A stretch of 64,000 nt of DNA, taken from Strigamia acuminata (Eukaryota > Arthropoda > Chilopoda > Geophilomorpha > Linotaeniidae). The DNA is taken from assembly GCA_949358305.1 (NCBI GenBank), contig OX442317.1:14326491-14390490 (forward strand), in the 5' to 3' direction. Shown in pieces: positions 35,630 through 45,550 of the stretch. Every line of letters starts with the position of its first letter. Position 1 is the first letter of the stretch. The translations under genes were made by a program, and so were the position numbers. The notes beneath the pieces were generated by a model. It saw only the letters and a list, made by a program, of their open reading frames with translations. It was not told the origin of the DNA and ran no database searches.

Positions 35630-38617
35630 ATGGCAACTGCAGCTGGTTTGACCGCGGAAGCAGCGGAAGAGAAAGAAACACAATGGCAAGCCAAGGCCCA
35701 AGGAGCAGAGGATCTGCTCTCGACATCTGCAAACGTTCTCGACGGGGGTGAGCTTGAAGCTCTCCACGCAACAATAGATGCGCAGTTGAGTGACCTTATT
35801 GATGAGCTCGCTGTCTTTAAAGACAAGATAGAACGTTCAGATTACCTGCTTAGTTTGAGACGTCTCGAAGACATTAGGACTAAGGTCAATCTTCTTAAGC
35901 AAAGGACGAAATTTTCAAAACAGATGCAGGATAAGTTTGGGGCACATCCCGGCGGAAATACGCTAATGAATTCTGGATTTCTGAACAACTCCTCAATCAT
36001 ATCACGGAAGACTACAAAGCTTCCAAAGTTGACTCTGCAGAAATTCGACGGGAATCCGATGGAGTATAAGAGCTTCATGGATATGTTTTCAACCACAGTT
36101 GACGCCGATGCCGAGTTATCGAACGTCGAAAAACTTCAATATCTTAAATCAAGCTGTATCGGGGAAGCTGAAGTGGCGATTAAGTCGTACCCACTTACTA
36201 ACGATTCGTATTTAATGGCACTTAGCAGTTTAGAAGGACTTTTTGGGTCAGAAGTAGCCCAAAAGAACGCTCTGGCGAGGAAAATTCGTGAAGCCGAAGC
36301 AGTTAAAGATTTGTACCCAATCCAGCCAGTAAAATCTCTATTGACGTCCCTCACCGGTGCTTTCCGAACATTAGAACAGTTGAAGTTCCCAGTTACGACT
36401 ACTGGATTATTTCTAATCCCGGAATTATTGCGGAAGTTTCCACCGGAATTGGGAAGACGATTTCATAGGATTTACAAAGGAAACGTGGAAAACGTTAATT
36501 TATTTCTCGAATTTGTAGCAAGCGAAGTCAGAGTAGCAGAATTATCAGACGATAGCGTATTTACCAGTCAGAAAGTCACCAAGAAGAGTGAGAAACCAGC
36601 AACTAGAGAGCAAAAAGAAGAATTACGAGGGACCATGTCATCTTGCGCGGTTGCGCAAAATACGTCATTCGGGTCCAATACGAAAGAATCATTCAAACCA
36701 AAATCAGGTCCAGTCCGGAAATTGATCTGTGCCTTCTGTGAAGGAGATCATTTCAACAATAATTGCGACGCAAATCTGGAAGTTTCGGAGAAATACGACA
36801 TCGTTAAGCGAAAACGTCTATGCTTTAATTGCCTGAGACCAAGCCATACAGTGGGTAACTGCCCTGTAAAATTTTGTTGCCGATCATGCGGTGGTCGACA
36901 CCATTCTTCAATTTGTAACAGAGGTCATGCGGAAAAGCCACCTGATACCAAAGAAGAGAACGTCTCCGCCAACGTCTCGTTGTCGGTCTCAAGTGACGTC
37001 CAGCTAATGGTTTTCACAGCATTGTTCGTCCGAAAGAGTGGCGAAACAATCCCAGTTCGTGGATTACTCGATCCGGGTAGTCATCGTTCATATATTACGA
37101 AGCGGTTAGCAAAGAAATTACACCTAAACAAGATTGAGACGTATCACACCATGACCCAGTGTCTGCTGAACAAGGAACCAGTTCCTACAACTCATGACGT
37201 GTTTAGATTCGAGTTGCAGTCTCGTCACGACAAGCAGAAAGTGTCTGTATTTGCTCTTGATACCGACACACTTCCCAATATAAAGGGAGTGATAGATCAC
37301 CAAACGCTGCAACAAATCAAGTCGTTTAATCTTGAGATGGCAGAACCACATCCCTCCGTGTCAGATGAGGTAGATGTCTTGATCGGAAGCGGAGCATGGT
37401 GGAAAATAATTCAAGCGGGAACGAAGAGAATTAGTCCAGAATTAGGAATGATGAAAACAGTTTTTGGATGGATTTTAAACGGACAAATTAACTCAAAAGA
37501 GCCTTCCATCTACAAAGACGATATCTCACTGGGAGATGTATCGTGTATGGCGATCGATTCTGGAAAGAAGATGACTTTCAACACTTCAAAAAAGGACAAA
37601 GGCGGGTTTGGACAGGCGAATTCCACATCAATGCCCGACGAGAAAAGCGAAAAGGGTGGAGTACGAGCAAAAGGCGTCATCGCTTCTCGTTTTGCCGCGA
37701 GCCGCTCTAGCGAGCTGGAGGTACGGCATCCTGACGTCCCCATCGAATTGGAAATGGATGGAAAGCGGACGTTTAAAGGGATAAGGTCGGGCAAGATGGC
37801 GATTTCTCAGAGTCCTGACACACTGGAGTCTACGGAAAAGAAAGGAGAATTTCCAAAAAATTTCAAAAAAGATGAAGAAAAGGGTTTAAGTAAATGGAGG
37901 AAGATATTGAAATGGAGTCGCAAGAAACTCACCAATTCGCACAGAAGATCAAATGCAGTCACAAAGGCCACGGGAAATATACATTTAGTAATTGGCCCAA
38001 TGTTTTCTGGAAAAACTACTGCTTTACTTAATGTAATCCGAAATGAAGAAGAAAATTCTTGCCTGCTTGTTAAGCATTTGACAGACGTTAGATATAGTAA
38101 AGATGAAATGGTTAGCCACACCGGACAACGACGTCCAGCGGTTCGGGTCGCGTCGTTACAGGAAATCAAGAAAATTGCGGAGTCGGTCAAGACGATAGGT
38201 ATCGACGAAGAGCAATTTTTCGGAGACATCGATTCGTTTTCCGACAAAATGGCGAACGAAGGAAAGAATGTAATAATTGCCGCTTTAAATGGTGATTTTA
38301 AGAGACAGGAATTCAAGGCAGTATCTAATCTCATTCCACTAGCGGAAACTATTGTCAAACTTCATGCCAAATGCCACTTTTGTGGAAACCAAGCGTCGTT
38401 CACCAAACGAATATCGGGTGAAACGCAAGTTCAGGTTGTGGGAGGAGAAGAGAGATACAAGCCAACGTGTCGTACCTGTTTTCAGAAATCAATCAATTCT
38501 ATAGAAGTCAAGAGAAAGCTAATTAATGGAGCGGCACATTTAAGTTTAGCGATTTTGAATCGAAGATTACCTCCATGGGTGGCCAGTTTGATCCGCAAAA
38601 AATTGCGCTTACCTTAA
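35630..38617 (+). CDS. Gag-protease-thymidine kinase fusion, element B copy 1
   Basis: A 995-aa protein. Residues 1-120: helical N-terminus. About 128-275: BEL/Pao gag (DUF1759-like, KLPKLTLQKFDGNP). Three zinc knuckles (C367-C379, C398-C411, C417-C429). DUF1758-like aspartic protease with D481-P-G-S and, at its end, the FGW motif near residue 617. About 625-780: Lys/Ser-rich linker unlike known domains. 783-955: type II (TK1-like) thymidine kinase, which phosphorylates thymidine to dTMP. Its key parts are present: P-loop G789-PMFSGKT, Walker-B/catalytic I858-DEEQFF with E860, a PLAETIVKL segment, the lasso with GGEERY, and structural zinc cysteines C915, C918, C947 and C950. One family position is changed (AALNG for the usual AALDG). 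No RT, RNase H or integrase follows; the stop lies 93 bp before the LTR. The start is the first ATG after a pyrimidine-rich stretch. Gag identity and TK identity are secure; activity and VLP delivery are inferred. Confidence 0.95.
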   Translation: MATAAGLTAEAAEEKETQWQAKAQGAEDLLSTSANVLDGGELEALHATIDAQLSDLIDELAVFKDKIERSDYLLSLRRLEDIRTKVNLLKQRTKFSKQMQDKFGAHPGGNTLMNSGFLNNSSIISRKTTKLPKLTLQKFDGNPMEYKSFMDMFSTTVDADAELSNVEKLQYLKSSCIGEAEVAIKSYPLTNDSYLMALSSLEGLFGSEVAQKNALARKIREAEAVKDLYPIQPVKSLLTSLTGAFRTLEQLKFPVTTTGLFLIPELLRKFPPELGRRFHRIYKGNVENVNLFLEFVASEVRVAELSDDSVFTSQKVTKKSEKPATREQKEELRGTMSSCAVAQNTSFGSNTKESFKPKSGPVRKLICAFCEGDHFNNNCDANLEVSEKYDIVKRKRLCFNCLRPSHTVGNCPVKFCCRSCGGRHHSSICNRGHAEKPPDTKEENVSANVSLSVSSDVQLMVFTALFVRKSGETIPVRGLLDPGSHRSYITKRLAKKLHLNKIETYHTMTQCLLNKEPVPTTHDVFRFELQSRHDKQKVSVFALDTDTLPNIKGVIDHQTLQQIKSFNLEMAEPHPSVSDEVDVLIGSGAWWKIIQAGTKRISPELGMMKTVFGWILNGQINSKEPSIYKDDISLGDVSCMAIDSGKKMTFNTSKKDKGGFGQANSTSMPDEKSEKGGVRAKGVIASRFAASRSSELEVRHPDVPIELEMDGKRTFKGIRSGKMAISQSPDTLESTEKKGEFPKNFKKDEEKGLSKWRKILKWSRKKLTNSHRRSNAVTKATGNIHLVIGPMFSGKTTALLNVIRNEEENSCLLVKHLTDVRYSKDEMVSHTGQRRPAVRVASLQEIKKIAESVKTIGIDEEQFFGDIDSFSDKMANEGKNVIIAALNGDFKRQEFKAVSNLIPLAETIVKLHAKCHFCGNQASFTKRISGETQVQVVGGEERYKPTCRTCFQKSINSIEVKRKLINGAAHLSLAILNRRLPPWVASLIRKKLRLP

Positions 38618-38710
38618 GGAGTCATTAGGGAGCTGATCCTAGGTGGATGAGAAGTTTTCAGATTGCTAAGAGGTTCTTCTTCACCTTCTTTTCTTTTCGG
38701 CGGCAATCTC
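38618..38710 (+). other. 3' untranslated pyrimidine tract, element B copy 1
   Basis: From the stop codon to the LTR. Positions 38673-38710 are mainly C and T and end GGCGGCAATCTC just before TGTTTCG, parallel to the GGCAATTCG ends in A, C and D. No purine tract is seen next to the LTR, and there is no remnant of pol. Confidence 0.7.
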
Positions 38711-39667
38711 TGTTTCGAGCAACAGAAAGGAGGAAAGAGAGACCACAACTGCTCGTCAATTTGATAGTAGTTTGATTTTATGTGTTCGAAAATGTAAAGA
38801 AGAGTTACTAATTTCGGTCTTATAATTGTATTATTTATTTAGCAAATATCTAATCTTTTTCTGTTGTAATAGGAATTTTACATGTCTTTTTTTGTGTGCC
38901 AATTTTCAGTAAAGACAATGTTTGTTAGGTATTTTATCTCTTAGAATGACAAGGTCAAGGTTTAGGAATTTTTAGTCTTGTTTTCCAATGTTTTCATGTT
39001 ATGTTTACCTATTTCTAAGTCTTGTCCTGTTCCCAGTTCAGTTGTGAAGGCGGAATGACGGGTTTGAAGCATCTGAGTTGCTTTAAAGGTGCATTAGAAA
39101 AGAAGGAATTGTTAATTTTGTAATGGATTGCAATTAATGCATTTTTACAGTGTATTTGACTTGCTTTAGATGCGTTATTTGCATATTTAGTTAAGTTTAT
39201 TCCTATTCTATTTGTTATAATTCTTTCCAATGATTTCTGTTAATTTTAGTTGATTTTATCTCTATTATGAGGCACAATGCAAGCTTTAACTTATGTTATT
39301 TAGAAATTTAGTCACTAGGTGCCTCATGAATTTGTTGTTGCTATAGAATTGTTGTTGTTATGAAGTTGTTACACTCTTGTTATGAAGAATTAGATGTAGT
39401 TAAGTTGAATTTGCCTCCATGTTAATGTTTTGAAATGATTAAAAGCATTATCTGGATTTTTCTACACAAAGGTTTATTTTATTCAACATCCAACATGTGT
39501 GAGTAGGGAGATTTAACCCCAAACTCCCTGGAGCAGCTCCCCACAAGATCCAGTGCAGAAACTCAAGTCAACTCATTTCTCCTCTCAGTATAGGCCTATG
39601 GGAAATTTGCCAAGAATTCCCCATCGCGTTACAACTCGTCGCATCACGGCAGTGGCGAGTTGCAACA
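38711..39667 (+). repeat. Element B LTR 2 (shared, central)
   Basis: The middle LTR, serving as the 3' LTR of copy 1 and the 5' LTR of copy 2. No target duplication or satellite separates the copies, as expected for LTR-LTR recombination or a tandem duplication and not for two separate insertions. Confidence 0.95.
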
Positions 39668-39671
39668 TTTT

Positions 39672-39689
39672 TGGTGCCGTGACCAGGAT
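39672..39689 (+). other. Primer binding site, element B copy 2
   Basis: Same 18-nt site as at 34468, offset by 5204 bp, and 4 nt after LTR 2. Confidence 0.75.
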
Positions 39690-40833
39690 TTTGTTGTTGC
39701 CAACCAGGATTTTCGTCCAGTTCTTCCAGTGGATTTCAGTGCACGTCATTGCATTTTTAGCCAGGTGTGTGACGTCGATTTCACGGTGATTTGCGTGTGT
39801 GTTCCCGACTTCACAGTGAGGCAGTGTGTGGCATCTAGTTCGCAGTAAGCAGTGTGTGGTGCCGATTTTCGTGGTGTGAAGTGTGTGACAACACGTTTTT
39901 CGATTTATTTCCACTGGATTATTGTCGCCATTTGCGACAGAAGTGTGTTTGTGCTGTGTCATCCTTCGCAGTCGTCAGGGAGTTGATTCGTCAGTGGATT
40001 TTATGTCAAGTGTAACGAGTTCGGAGTCCTTCTACTGTGGCGGTCAACATAAGGAGACAAGCAAGCGATTTCCTGGTCAACAATTTGAGAAACACAACGC
40101 AATGTCAATCTTCAAGTTCATCTGCAGCTGAAAAAAGAACAAGATTAATTTTAATTCAATTGCTGTTAGAATTTAAGAATTATATTTATTTAAATTAATT
40201 CTTTATCTGATTTTTCAAGGAAGTTTCTGCCAATTTCGAGCTGTATTTGGGGAGTTTAAAAGGGGTTTTTATGTCAATAATTTTAAATATCAAGTTATTA
40301 TCTCTTAAGCGCGGAGCTATTGTATATGATAGCTAATTATCTCTTTTGTGCAGCGCTATTATAAACTATAGCTATTATCTCTTTGTGCGGGGTTATTGTA
40401 AAATATAACTATTTATCTCTTTGTGCGGGGTTATTGTAAAATATAACTATTTATCTCTTTTGTGCAGTGTTATTGTAAAAGATAACTAATTTATCTCGGT
40501 TGTGCGGTTAGATATTAATTATTAATTTCGAACTAAGTGCATTTTGGGGGAATTATCAAGATATTTATGCGGATAAGTTTATTTGTGCGGTCAATAATTC
40601 CGTCCCAGTGTATTACGTATAGTGTGTCAAGTCAGATTGTCTGTGGCATTTCGGAGTTGAGTTTAGCATTTTATTTCGAGGTCGTTTTTCATTTGCACAC
40701 CGCATTTGAATTAACGTTAAGCAAGTATAAGTAAGAGTCTGTGAAGTTCGGAGAATATTCGTGGGGATTTAATTAGCAGTGATTGAGTTGTTGAATAGAA
40801 TTTTTATTCTCATTCTCTCTTTCTCGAGAATAA
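39690..40833 (+). other. Leader of element B copy 2
   Basis: Repeat of 34486-35629, including the hairpin repeats. I saw no differences. Confidence 0.7.
40298..40490 (+). repeat. Hairpin repeats in leader, element B copy 2
   Basis: The second copy of the five covarying hairpin units described at 35094. Confidence 0.75.
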
Positions 40834-43821
40834 ATGGCAACTGCAGCTGGTTTGACCGCGGAAGCAGCGGAAGAGAAAGAAACACAATGGCAAGCCAAGG
40901 CCCAAGGAGCAGAGGATCTGCTCTCGACATCTGCAAACGTTCTCGACGGGGGTGAGCTTGAAGCTCTCCACGCAACAATAGATGCGCAGTTGAGTGACCT
41001 TATTGATGAGCTCGCTGTCTTTAAAGACAAGATAGAACGTTCAGATTACCTGCTTAGTTTGAGACGTCTCGAAGACATTAGGACTAAGGTCAATCTTCTT
41101 AAGCAAAGGACGAAATTTTCAAAACAGATGCAGGATAAGTTTGGGGCACATCCCGGCGGAAATACGCTAATGAATTCTGGATTTCTGAACAACTCCTCAA
41201 TCATATCACGGAAGACTACAAAGCTTCCAAAGTTGACTCTGCAGAAATTCGACGGGAATCCGATGGAGTATAAGAGCTTCATGGATATGTTTTCAACCAC
41301 AGTTGACGCCGATGCCGAGTTATCGAACGTCGAAAAACTTCAATATCTTAAATCAAGCTGTATCGGGGAAGCTGAAGTGGCGATTAAGTCGTACCCACTT
41401 ACTAACGATTCGTATTTAATGGCACTTAGCAGTTTAGAAGGACTTTTTGGGTCAGAAGTAGCCCAAAAGAACGCTCTGGCGAGGAAAATTCGTGAAGCCG
41501 AAGCAGTTAAAGATTTGTACCCAATCCAGCCAGTAAAATCTCTATTGACGTCCCTCACCGGTGCTTTCCGAACATTAGAACAGTTGAAGTTCCCAGTTAC
41601 GACTACTGGATTATTTCTAATCCCGGAATTATTGCGGAAGTTTCCACCGGAATTGGGAAGACGATTTCATAGGATTTACAAAGGAAACGTGGAAAACGTT
41701 AATTTATTTCTCGAATTTGTAGCAAGCGAAGTCAGAGTAGCAGAATTATCAGACGATAGCGTATTTACCAGTCAGAAAGTCACCAAGAAGAGTGAGAAAC
41801 CAGCAACTAGAGAGCAAAAAGAAGAATTACGAGGGACCATGTCATCTTGCGCGGTTGCGCAAAATACGTCATTCGGGTCCAATACGAAAGAATCATTCAA
41901 ACCAAAATCAGGTCCAGTCCGGAAATTGATCTGTGCCTTCTGTGAAGGAGATCATTTCAACAATAATTGCGACGCAAATCTGGAAGTTTCGGAGAAATAC
42001 GACATCGTTAAGCGAAAACGTCTATGCTTTAATTGCCTGAGACCAAGCCATACAGTGGGTAACTGCCCTGTAAAATTTTGTTGCCGATCATGCGGTGGTC
42101 GACACCATTCTTCAATTTGTAACAGAGGTCATGCGGAAAAGCCACCTGATACCAAAGAAGAGAACGTCTCCGCCAACGTCTCGTTGTCGGTCTCAAGTGA
42201 CGTCCAGCTAATGGTTTTCACAGCATTGTTCGTCCGAAAGAGTGGCGAAACAATCCCAGTTCGTGGATTACTCGATCCGGGTAGTCATCGTTCATATATT
42301 ACGAAGCGGTTAGCAAAGAAATTACACCTAAACAAGATTGAGACGTATCACACCATGACCCAGTGTCTGCTGAACAAGGAACCAGTTCCTACAACTCATG
42401 ACGTGTTTAGATTCGAGTTGCAGTCTCGTCACGACAAGCAGAAAGTGTCTGTATTTGCTCTTGATACCGACACACTTCCCAATATAAAGGGAGTGATAGA
42501 TCACCAAACGCTGCAACAAATCAAGTCGTTTAATCTTGAGATGGCAGAACCACATCCCTCCGTGTCAGATGAGGTAGATGTCTTGATCGGAAGCGGAGCA
42601 TGGTGGAAAATAATTCAAGCGGGAACGAAGAGAATTAGTCCAGAATTAGGAATGATGAAAACAGTTTTTGGATGGATTTTAAACGGACAAATTAACTCAA
42701 AAGAGCCTTCCATCTACAAAGACGATATCTCACTGGGAGATGTATCGTGTATGGCGATCGATTCTGGAAAGAAGATGACTTTCAACACTTCAAAAAAGGA
42801 CAAAGGCGGGTTTGGACAGGCGAATTCCACATCAATGCCCGACGAGAAAAGCGAAAAGGGTGGAGTACGAGCAAAAGGCGTCATCGCTTCTCGTTTTGCC
42901 GCGAGCCGCTCTAGCGAGCTGGAGGTACGGCATCCTGACGTCCCCATCGAATTGGAAATGGATGGAAAGCGGACGTTTAAAGGGATAAGGTCGGGCAAGA
43001 TGGCGATTTCTCAGAGTCCTGACACACTGGAGTCTACGGAAAAGAAAGGAGAATTTCCAAAAAATTTCAAAAAAGATGAAGAAAAGGGTTTAAGTAAATG
43101 GAGGAAGATATTGAAATGGAGTCGCAAGAAACTCACCAATTCGCACAGAAGATCAAATGCAGTCACAAAGGCCACGGGAAATATACATTTAGTAATTGGC
43201 CCAATGTTTTCTGGAAAAACTACTGCTTTACTTAATGTAATCCGAAATGAAGAAGAAAATTCTTGCCTGCTTGTTAAGCATTTGACAGACGTTAGATATA
43301 GTAAAGATGAAATGGTTAGCCACACCGGACAACGACGTCCAGCGGTTCGGGTCGCGTCGTTACAGGAAATCAAGAAAATTGCGGAGTCGGTCAAGACGAT
43401 AGGTATCGACGAAGAGCAATTTTTCGGAGACATCGATTCGTTTTCCGACAAAATGGCGAACGAAGGAAAGAATGTAATAATTGCCGCTTTAAATGGTGAT
43501 TTTAAGAGACAGGAATTCAAGGCAGTATCTAATCTCATTCCACTAGCGGAAACTATTGTCAAACTTCATGCCAAATGCCACTTTTGTGGAAACCAAGCGT
43601 CGTTCACCAAACGAATATCGGGTGAAACGCAAGTTCAGGTTGTGGGAGGAGAAGAGAGATACAAGCCAACGTGTCGTACCTGTTTTCAGAAATCAATCAA
43701 TTCTATAGAAGTCAAGAGAAAGCTAATTAATGGAGCGGCACATTTAAGTTTAGCGATTTTGAATCGAAGATTACCTCCATGGGTGGCCAGTTTGATCCGC
43801 AAAAAATTGCGCTTACCTTAA
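40834..43821 (+). CDS. Gag-protease-thymidine kinase fusion, element B copy 2
   Basis: Identical 995-aa translation to the copy at 35630: gag, three zinc knuckles, DPGS aspartic protease, Lys/Ser-rich linker, type II thymidine kinase with P-loop at 789-796, catalytic E860 and the four zinc cysteines. Because both copies are intact and identical, the sequence alone cannot tell a recent duplication from an assembly repeat. If real, the locus has two complete TK fusion genes, the second driven by the central LTR. Confidence 0.92.
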   Translation: MATAAGLTAEAAEEKETQWQAKAQGAEDLLSTSANVLDGGELEALHATIDAQLSDLIDELAVFKDKIERSDYLLSLRRLEDIRTKVNLLKQRTKFSKQMQDKFGAHPGGNTLMNSGFLNNSSIISRKTTKLPKLTLQKFDGNPMEYKSFMDMFSTTVDADAELSNVEKLQYLKSSCIGEAEVAIKSYPLTNDSYLMALSSLEGLFGSEVAQKNALARKIREAEAVKDLYPIQPVKSLLTSLTGAFRTLEQLKFPVTTTGLFLIPELLRKFPPELGRRFHRIYKGNVENVNLFLEFVASEVRVAELSDDSVFTSQKVTKKSEKPATREQKEELRGTMSSCAVAQNTSFGSNTKESFKPKSGPVRKLICAFCEGDHFNNNCDANLEVSEKYDIVKRKRLCFNCLRPSHTVGNCPVKFCCRSCGGRHHSSICNRGHAEKPPDTKEENVSANVSLSVSSDVQLMVFTALFVRKSGETIPVRGLLDPGSHRSYITKRLAKKLHLNKIETYHTMTQCLLNKEPVPTTHDVFRFELQSRHDKQKVSVFALDTDTLPNIKGVIDHQTLQQIKSFNLEMAEPHPSVSDEVDVLIGSGAWWKIIQAGTKRISPELGMMKTVFGWILNGQINSKEPSIYKDDISLGDVSCMAIDSGKKMTFNTSKKDKGGFGQANSTSMPDEKSEKGGVRAKGVIASRFAASRSSELEVRHPDVPIELEMDGKRTFKGIRSGKMAISQSPDTLESTEKKGEFPKNFKKDEEKGLSKWRKILKWSRKKLTNSHRRSNAVTKATGNIHLVIGPMFSGKTTALLNVIRNEEENSCLLVKHLTDVRYSKDEMVSHTGQRRPAVRVASLQEIKKIAESVKTIGIDEEQFFGDIDSFSDKMANEGKNVIIAALNGDFKRQEFKAVSNLIPLAETIVKLHAKCHFCGNQASFTKRISGETQVQVVGGEERYKPTCRTCFQKSINSIEVKRKLINGAAHLSLAILNRRLPPWVASLIRKKLRLP

Positions 43822-43914
43822 GGAGTCATTAGGGAGCTGATCCTAGGTGGATGAGAAGTTTTCAGATTGCTAAGAGGTTCTTCTTCACCTTCTTTTCTTT
43901 TCGGCGGCAATCTC
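43822..43914 (+). other. 3' untranslated pyrimidine tract, element B copy 2
   Basis: Same as 38618-38710, ending GGCGGCAATCTC before LTR 3. Confidence 0.7.
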
Positions 43915-44871
43915 TGTTTCGAGCAACAGAAAGGAGGAAAGAGAGACCACAACTGCTCGTCAATTTGATAGTAGTTTGATTTTATGTGTTCGAAAATGTA
44001 AAGAAGAGTTACTAATTTCGGTCTTATAATTGTATTATTTATTTAGCAAATATCTAATCTTTTTCTGTTGTAATAGGAATTTTACATGTCTTTTTTTGTG
44101 TGCCAATTTTCAGTAAAGACAATGTTTGTTAGGTATTTTATCTCTTAGAATGACAAGGTCAAGGTTTAGGAATTTTTAGTCTTGTTTTCCAATGTTTTCA
44201 TGTTATGTTTACCTATTTCTAAGTCTTGTCCTGTTCCCAGTTCAGTTGTGAAGGCGGAATGACGGGTTTGAAGCATCTGAGTTGCTTTAAAGGTGCATTA
44301 GAAAAGAAGGAATTGTTAATTTTGTAATGGATTGCAATTAATGCATTTTTACAGTGTATTTGACTTGCTTTAGATGCGTTATTTGCATATTTAGTTAAGT
44401 TTATTCCTATTCTATTTGTTATAATTCTTTCCAATGATTTCTGTTAATTTTAGTTGATTTTATCTCTATTATGAGGCACAATGCAAGCTTTAACTTATGT
44501 TATTTAGAAATTTAGTCACTAGGTGCCTCATGAATTTGTTGTTGCTATAGAATTGTTGTTGTTATGAAGTTGTTACACTCTTGTTATGAAGAATTAGATG
44601 TAGTTAAGTTGAATTTGCCTCCATGTTAATGTTTTGAAATGATTAAAAGCATTATCTGGATTTTTCTACACAAAGGTTTATTTTATTCAACATCCAACAT
44701 GTGTGAGTAGGGAGATTTAACCCCAAACTCCCTGGAGCAGCTCCCCACAAGATCCAGTGCAGAAACTCAAGTCAACTCATTTCTCCTCTCAGTATAGGCC
44801 TATGGGAAATTTGCCAAGAATTCCCCATCGCGTTACAACTCGTCGCATCACGGCAGTGGCGAGTTGCAACA
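43915..44871 (+). repeat. Element B LTR 3 (957 bp)
   Basis: Outer 3' LTR, ending GAGTTGCAACA at 44871 and followed by AAAC, which matches the last four satellite bases before LTR 1. Confidence 0.95.
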
Positions 44872-45550
44872 AAACACTATTTCAAAACATTCAGAGACAT
44901 TGGTCTTGTGATGTTTGTGCTAAGTCAACTGTGATGAGATCAAAAGTCTATTCTCCCAAATCATTGCTTGGATGTTGCTAAAACTTACATTGAAACCTTC
45001 TACTAAGGTTTAAACACTATTTCAGAACATTCAGAGACATTGGTTTGTGGTGTTTGTGCTAAGTCAACTGTGATGTCAAATGAGATCAAAAATTTATTCT
45101 TTCAAATTATTGCTTGGATGTTGCTAACACTTACATTGAAGCCTTCTACTAAGGTTTAAACACTATTTCTAAACATTCAGAGACATTGGTCTTGTGGTGT
45201 TTGTGCTAAGTCAACTGTGATGAGATCAAAAGTCTATTCTCCCAAATCATTGCTTGGATGTTGCTAAAACTTACATTGAAGCCTTCTACTAAGGTTTAAA
45301 CACTATTTCAGAACATTCAGAAACATTGGTCTTGTGATGTTTGTGCTAAGTCAACTGTGATGTCAAATGGGATCAAAAGTTTATTCTTTCAAATCATTGC
45401 TTGGATGTTGCTAAAACTTACATTAAAGCTTTCTACTAAGGTTTAAACACTATTTCAGAACATTTAGAGACATTGGTCTTGTGATGTTTGTGCTAAGTCA
45501 ACTGTGATGAGATCAAAAGTCTATTCTCCAAAATCATTGCTTGGATGTTG
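44872..45550. repeat. Satellite array 3a
   Basis: About five satellite monomers continuing the higher-order order interrupted at 33506: the monomer with ACTATTTCAAAACATT, then CATTGAAACCTTC, then the GGTTTGTGG form with AACACTTACATT, as at 28770-29040. After about 45200 the order departs from that unit. The stretch ends where the fold-back element begins. Confidence 0.95.

Larger units (their letters stand above)
33507..44871 (+). mobile_element. Element B: tandem, non-autonomous BEL/Pao element carrying thymidine kinase
   Basis: Two copies of a 5204-bp unit in the order LTR, body, LTR, body, LTR (LTR starts 33507, 38711, 43915). Both copies look identical in every frame compared. A single 4-bp target duplication AAAC (33503-33506 and 44872-44875) flanks the whole structure, and the satellite higher-order order continues across it. 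So one element inserted and was later doubled by LTR-LTR exchange, or the assembly repeated a unit. Each body has a PBS, a 1.17-kb leader, one 995-aa gag-protease-thymidine kinase gene and a 93-bp 3' end. There is no reverse transcriptase or integrase, so B must depend on enzymes from another element. Confidence 0.93.

Noticed and set aside
37807-38358. 183-codon antisense frame opposite the thymidine kinase
   Set aside because: A shadow of the TK coding strand; the sense frame carries all kinase motifs.
33507-44871. Two independent insertions of element B side by side
   Set aside because: No target duplication or satellite separates the copies and they share the middle LTR.
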